Source: Neoscytalidium dimidiatum (Eukaryota; Ascomycota; Dothideomycetes; Botryosphaeriales; Botryosphaeriaceae). Taken from it: DNA of 64,000 bases. Below the pieces are notes generated by a model. It ran no database searches. It saw only the letters and a list, made by a program, of their open reading frames with translations, and was not told where the DNA came from. Shown one piece after another: positions 59,001 to 64,000 of this stretch (its first letter is position 1; each line of letters starts with the position of its first letter). The stretch is taken from assembly GCA_037367355.1 (NCBI GenBank), contig CM074696.1, positions 4,699,365 to 4,763,364 on the forward strand, read 5' to 3'. Position numbers and translations under genes: made by a program.

Positions 59001-59190
59001 TTTTCGGGTCTATTTAGGAATTTCGTAGGAGTATAGAGGTCGAGAGAGGCGATTTAGCCTAATAAGGTCTCTTTTCCACGCGATAGCGTAATAGCGCGTA
59101 TAGCTACAAAGCTAAGATTCGAGAATCTAGCTAAGGAAATTAAGATCTTTTAATAGATACTAGTCTTAGCGCTTTTTCTTAAGATCGAGT
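53100..59190 (-). mobile_element. Tad1-like LINE retrotransposon, RIP-inactivated
   Basis: Minus-strand frames, riddled with TAG/TAA, still show the order of a Tad1-clade LINE. Endonuclease: PSIIVGDFN near 56,730-56,770. Reverse transcriptase: YLSYVDN near 55,082-55,105, where the active-site Asp pair reads Asp-Asn, a G-to-A change. RNase H: RVYADN-stop-AALYRLK near 54,010-54,050, where the stop stands for Gln. Order EN-RT-RNase H from right to left places the 5' end near 58.7-59.2 kb and the 3' end near 53.1 kb. The 57.2-58.7 kb part would hold ORF1 but I cannot read its zinc knuckles with certainty. Plus-strand open frames at 58038-58611 are shadows. Ends are approximate and no protein can be made. 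Confidence 0.78.
58740..58770. repeat. Inverted repeat (hairpin) in the LINE 5' region
   Basis: CTTCGTTACTT at 58740-58750 is the perfect reverse complement of AAGTAACGAAG at 58760-58770, with a 9 nt loop. It lies upstream of the presumed ORF1 and may be a remnant of the element's 5' untranslated region. Confidence 0.6.
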
Positions 59191-59209
59191 TCGGAGGTAG
59201 TAAATAGCT

Positions 59210-59402
59210 TACCGGTTTAAGATAGTTAATACGCGCTTCTTCTTATACTTAAGAAGTAGCGTACCCCTTATAAATATCTTACGTATAATAGGCGAAAATT
59301 CTATAGATAGTATTCTCTTTAGTACTCTTACTTTTAGAGTAGATCTAATAACTAAAAGTAACGTAAAGAGAGCTATTAATAAACCTCTAAATTATAAAAA
59401 AT
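59210..59402 (+). repeat. ~200 bp repeat, right copy
   Basis: Second copy of the sequence at 52866-53069, here continuous with the gypsy-type element to its right. It may be part of that element's 5' region or of a separate repeat. Confidence 0.75.
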
Positions 59403-62400
59403 ATATTAAGTAACTATAAGCTAAACTAAATAGACTTCTTAATACGAATCTAGGCGTTACTATAGAAGAAATTTAATAGTCGAACTAAATAATTAACGCT
59501 TTATAGAATCGTATTATACTTATATACTATAAGTTATTTAAACTTAATATATAAGCGACTCGTACTTCTAATATATCTAAAGTAATATATATCTTTAATA
59601 AAATATACGAGCGTCTATAGAAATACTAAATATCTATTTTAAAGACGATAATATAGTTCGCCTTTAAGGCTTAGAACCGTAAAATCTAAAATATCTTCGC
59701 TCTTATATATATAAGTAATTATAACTATATAGAGCGAATTCGCTAAATCCTCTATAGCCTTAAAAAATATACTAACTTTACTAACTTCGTATACTAGCGG
59801 TTAAAGAATAGTAAAAAGAGCGACCTTCTATATAATAAATTTATTTATATTATTTAGAATATTATTAAAGACCCTACTATACGTAGGTTTAATAATACTC
59901 TAAACTTCTAAAGAGTAATAATACGCTCTAGTATTAAATACTAGACGCTTTATATACGACTTAAAAGTCTAATAAAGTAGCTTTTATACGAGATTCTCGA
60001 TAAAGTACTTTTAATAGACTTCTACTACTTATATCTTTTAAACGTCTATTATAAGAAGCTTCTTTAAAATAACTACTTATATAACGTAACGACGCTTAAA
60101 GACTTCTATAAAGTTATCTCGCGTTTTAAGTTTATTATAGACCTTTAGACTCTTATAAGAGACGCTAATAGTCTATTTAAGAAGAACTACTTAACTTATA
60201 AGCGCGCTTATAGTAACGTAGCTTTAAGCGAGTCTAACTAAGATAGTAGATTTACTTTTTAAAACCGCGATAAATATCGATTAAGAAGTTTTATTTAAAG
60301 CGCTAGCTCTATAAAGTCTAAGCGTACTTCTATTATAGACTTCTTATATAAGAAACGTATTTATCTCTATAGAGGAGGAGACTTTTATAGAAAGAATAAC
60401 TAGCGAGTTAACGCTATTAGAAAGAATAACGATATAAAAAAAAAGATTCTAGTAGCCGCTTTAGACTAGCTACCGCTAGAATTATATAATAACGGTTTTA
60501 ACTTAAGAATCGTTACTAATATTCTTATATACTTATCTAATAAAGTATATATTCTAAAGACTTTACTAAATACGAATTCTATAATAAATTTAATAGTCTA
60601 ATATATTATTTAAAAAATATAAGTACTTCTCTTAAATCTAACTTTTAAGCTCGACGTAAGCGCGGTAAATAATATTCTAATTACTATATATAACTACTAC
60701 TAACTTTTAATAACGATTACTAATAGTATTAGTAAGTAGCGTATAACTAAAGTACTACTCTTCTAAAGTACTAATATTACTAGCTTTAATACTATTCTAG
60801 ATATAAACTAGTTTAGAAACGTAGAGCCGTTATTTAACTTCTTAATCGATATCTTTATTTAGTCTAATAACTTTTTCTAGTATATCTATTTATAGACGCT
60901 CGAAGACTTCCTCGCTAATCTTAAGAAAGATAAGAAAGTATATTACCTCTATTAGAAATCGATACTTACTTCGAAGAACGTTCTAGAAATATAAGGCGGA
61001 GGTAACTAAAATTTAGAGTATCTTCTAGTATCTTAAGCGACGCTTATAAAGTATACGGCCGCGCGCTACGCGGCTTTTATATATAATATATACTCTAGTC
61101 TTAGCTCTATTAGAGTATTTCTTATAGTAGCCGCGATAAATACTTCTATTAAATAGTTACCTTCGTATTACGTAGACCTTTTAGACGTTTTTTTAGACGA
61201 GTTAACTAGCGTACTCGCCTCTAATACTAAATATAACTACGCTATTAAATTATTAGATAGAACTTCTTCTTCGTAAATATTTATTTATAATCTATCGCCT
61301 TACGAGCTTTAGATTTTTTAAGAGTATCTAGATAAGACTCTTAAAAAGAGCTAGATTAGGCCTAGTAAGTTCTCTACTAGCGCGTCTATCCTCTTTATTT
61401 CTAAGTCTAATAAAATTATACGGCTATATATTAATTATAGAGGCCTTAATAAGATTATAATTAAGAATTACTATTTCTTACTTCTTATTAGTAAACTATT
61501 AGACTATATATCTTATATAAAAGTCTTTACTAAACTCGACCTACGTAACGCCTATTATAGAATTTATATTCGTAAAAGCGATAAGTAGAAAACTATATTT
61601 AAAACGCGCTATAGCCTCTTTAAATACCTCGTTATACTCTTTAGTCTAGCTAATATACTCGCTATTTTTTAAAGCTATATCTATTAAGCGCTAGATAGTC
61701 TCGTAGATACTATCTATATCGTCTATCTAGACGATATCCTTATCTATTTAAAAAACGAAGAGAAATACGTATAATATATACGCGTAGTACTATAACGCCT
61801 TCGCGATTAGAACTTATATACTAAGTTATTTAAATATATCTTCTATATTATTAGGGCTAAGTTTCTAGAATTTATCGTAATCTTCTAGAATATTATTATA
61901 GACTAGAAACGCGTTAAGACTATTTAAAAATAGTCGAAGTCTATCTTATATTAAGGTATTTAAATATTTTTAAACTTTACTAACTTCTATAGACGCTTTA
62001 TATAGAACTACTCGTCTATCGCGAAGCTTCTTAATAATCTTCTATAAAAGACTTAGCGGCCGCTAGACGTAAACGCGAAGAAATATTCTACGTAAAAAAG
62101 TTCTACTAAGTAGTATCTCTTCTTCTAGTAGACTAACGCCGCGGTATATACTTTTTATACGCTTAAAGCCGTCTTTACGTAGAGGCTAGTATTTTATTAC
62201 TTTAATCTTAAGCTTCCGCTAATAATAATTATAGATACGTTAAATTTCGCTATTAAAGATATTCTACTTTAGCTCTATATATAGAAGGATAACTAAAAGT
62301 ACTAGTTACCTATTATCTATTATAGCCGAAAGCTTATTAAGATAGAAGTAAGATATAATATTTATAATAAGAAACTTCTTATAATTATAGCCGGCTTTTA

Positions 62401-63974
62401 ACTATAGTAATATTATCTCGTATATACTTTTTACGCTATACGCGTATTCTACGATTATAATAATCTTAAGTACTTTATAACTACTAAAAGCCTTACGAGC
62501 TAATAAATACGTTATATTAAAAAGCTAGCGCGGTTCGACTTTAAGATTAAATATAAGCTAGAGGCTTTAAATCTAGTAGACTCTCTTAGCCGACGACCTA
62601 ATTATATATTAGGTTTTAAAGAGGTTAAAAAGAAGGCGGTTTTAGACGCTATACTATCTACGTTATAATAAAAACTACGAATATAAAAGATTATAGAAAA
62701 TACCTCTAAGACTACTACTCTAACCGCGCGAGACGTATATAAATCGTATACGAGAGATACTTATACTAATACTAGCTAATTCGAGGGCTTATTCTCTACT
62801 CTTTTCTTACTAAAGAATATTGCCGGCGTATCTATAGAATTTAAGACGGCCGAGTATATCCGCGAGAATCCTATAAGTAGTATATATATAGCGCGCGAAT
62901 TCGCTAATACTAGACTATACTCTAGTCTCGTATCTTATTAAGTAGTAGTAGTAGCTACTACTAATAAATATTTTTAAGTAGAAGAGTCTTTAAAGACTCT
63001 TATATTACTAATTTACGAAGTCTAGTAATTAGACGTTAATAGTTAAGTAATACGCGTAAAGCTAGCGAAGTTTCTCGTCGTAAACTACTAGTCTAAAGAC
63101 CTAGACGGTCTATTATAACGTAATAAAAAAGTCTTTATTCTAAATAGTATTCTATTAAAGAATAAGATACTCTATTATAACTATAATAATCTCTTAGACG
63201 GCTATTATAGCTCTAAACGTACTACTATAGTAATTAATTATAAGTATAAATAGCTTAATCTAATAAGAGACGTATAAATATATATTTATAGTTACGATAA
63301 GTATTAAAGATATAAAATACGACGCTATAAGCTCTACGGCCTTCTATAGCCGCTAGAAGTAGAGACGGAGCTATAGAAATATCTATCTCTTAACTTTATT
63401 ATAGATCTATCCGAGTCTATAACTCGCGAAGAAGCTACGGCGGATTTAATTCTAGTTCTAATAGACTAAGTAATAAAGAAGATATACTACTTTCTAGTAT
63501 ATAAGACTATTAATATAAGAACTTTAATAGACCTTCTATAAGAATACTTCTTAAAAACTATTATCTTAGACTTTCTAGTATTAAATAGAGATATAGTATT
63601 TATAAATAAATACTAGATAAACTTTTATTACGAACTTAGTATCTAGCGTTAGTTTAGTACCGCCTTCTATCCGTAAACTAATAGATAGACGGAGCGTTAG
63701 AATTAAGAGATTAAATACTATCTCTATATCTATATAAATTAGAAGTAATTTAACTAAGTATTCCTTCTACTATAGATAGTATACGCCTATAATAATACGC
63801 TATACTCTTTAACGAAGATATCGCTAAATCTACTAAGCTATATAACTAAATCTAGTATACTAGACGGCGTAAGAGATCTATAGTAGTTATATAGCCTAAA
63901 AGCTATTTTCTCCGGCTTAGAGAATATTATTTATATATTAGCCGTATTATTATTAAATTAAGGCTTAAATAGTA
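59403..63974 (+). mobile_element. Ty3/gypsy LTR retrotransposon internal region, RIP-inactivated and 3'-truncated
   Basis: Plus-strand frames broken by many TAG/TAA still read in order. The gag-like part is at 59.4-60.4 kb. Reverse transcriptase: FTKLDLRNAYYRI near 61,530 and VYLDDIL at 61,721-61,741. The RT/RNase H connection contains FTNFYRRFI. RNase H region: the block ending DSLSRRPNY near 62,580. Integrase: LNFIIDLSESI near 63,390 and the RIP-changed HPQTDGQTER block near 63,665-63,690, whose Gln codons have become TAG. The element is of the fungal gypsy (chromovirus-like) type. TA-rich sequence stops at about 63,974, and no 3' LTR or C-terminal integrase domain precedes it, so the copy is truncated or interrupted there. 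Confidence 0.85.
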
Positions 63975-64000
63975 AATGGGCCATAATAAGGTATCTGCAC
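63975..64000. other. Non-RIP sequence at the right edge (block boundary)
   Basis: The last 26 bases contain ATGGGCC, GCCATA and CTGCAC, with CA and TG steps that are almost absent from the preceding 11 kb. This marks the end of the mutated block. Confidence 0.5.

Noticed and set aside
1..64000. tRNA or rRNA genes and CRISPR arrays
   Set aside because: I scanned by eye and saw no convincing tRNA cloverleaf, rDNA or spaced repeat array; a covariance-model search would be needed to exclude tRNAs.

Overview
The window is from a filamentous ascomycete (Pezizomycotina, probably a Sordariomycete). The genes carry short introns (about 47-115 nt) with GT-AG ends and CTRAY-like branch sites. The gene families are typical of that group: Zn2Cys6 regulator, HET domain, highly reducing PKS, GT90, allantoate-permease-type transporter. 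The transposon block at the right end is TA-rich and almost free of CpA/TpG while CpG is kept, which is the mark of repeat-induced point mutation (RIP). The species cannot be named from what I can see.

Layout. 1-150 (minus) is the N-terminus of a Fet3-like multicopper oxidase running off the left edge. 0.15-8.1 kb is gene-poor, with a broken HET-domain gene (3.1-4.2 kb) and copy A of a short dispersed repeat. 8.1-9.7 kb is an intact GT90/CAP10-type glycosyltransferase. After 3.8 kb without a recognisable gene comes an uncharacterised fungal protein (13.5-14.6 kb). 15.4-21.7 kb is a minus-strand group: a secreted AttH/CrtC-like lipocalin broken by two short tandem duplications, an intact drug:H+ antiporter and an intact Zn2Cys6 regulator. 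21.8-25.4 kb is a divergent pair, an M20 dipeptidase and an allantoate/dipeptide-type permease, sharing a roughly 400 bp promoter with a GATA site. 28.0-29.0 kb is a serine-rich disordered protein.

31-41 kb is a gene graveyard: a DUF4246 relic, a membrane-protein relic split by copy B of the short repeat, and a TPR gene with amber codons. It surrounds one intact sugar transporter (34.0-35.6 kb), which ends where a small AT-rich island begins.

41.8-52.6 kb holds an HNH-nuclease protein, a BAHD-type acyltransferase and a divergent reducing polyketide synthase. The acyltransferase and PKS look like the core of a biosynthetic cluster whose right side is replaced by transposons. The PKS keeps the KS, AT, KR and ACP residues. 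It has no ER, has lost the DH catalytic His, has a degenerate C-methyltransferase, and has a reading-frame conflict in the KS N-terminus.

52.6-64.0 kb is a heavily RIP-mutated block: a Tad1-like LINE (minus; endonuclease, RT, RNase H) flanked by two diverged copies of a ~200 bp repeat, then a Ty3/gypsy element (plus; RT, RNase H, integrase) that stops about 25 bp before the right edge. I assigned gene structures by matching reading frames to splice signals by eye. No database search was possible.
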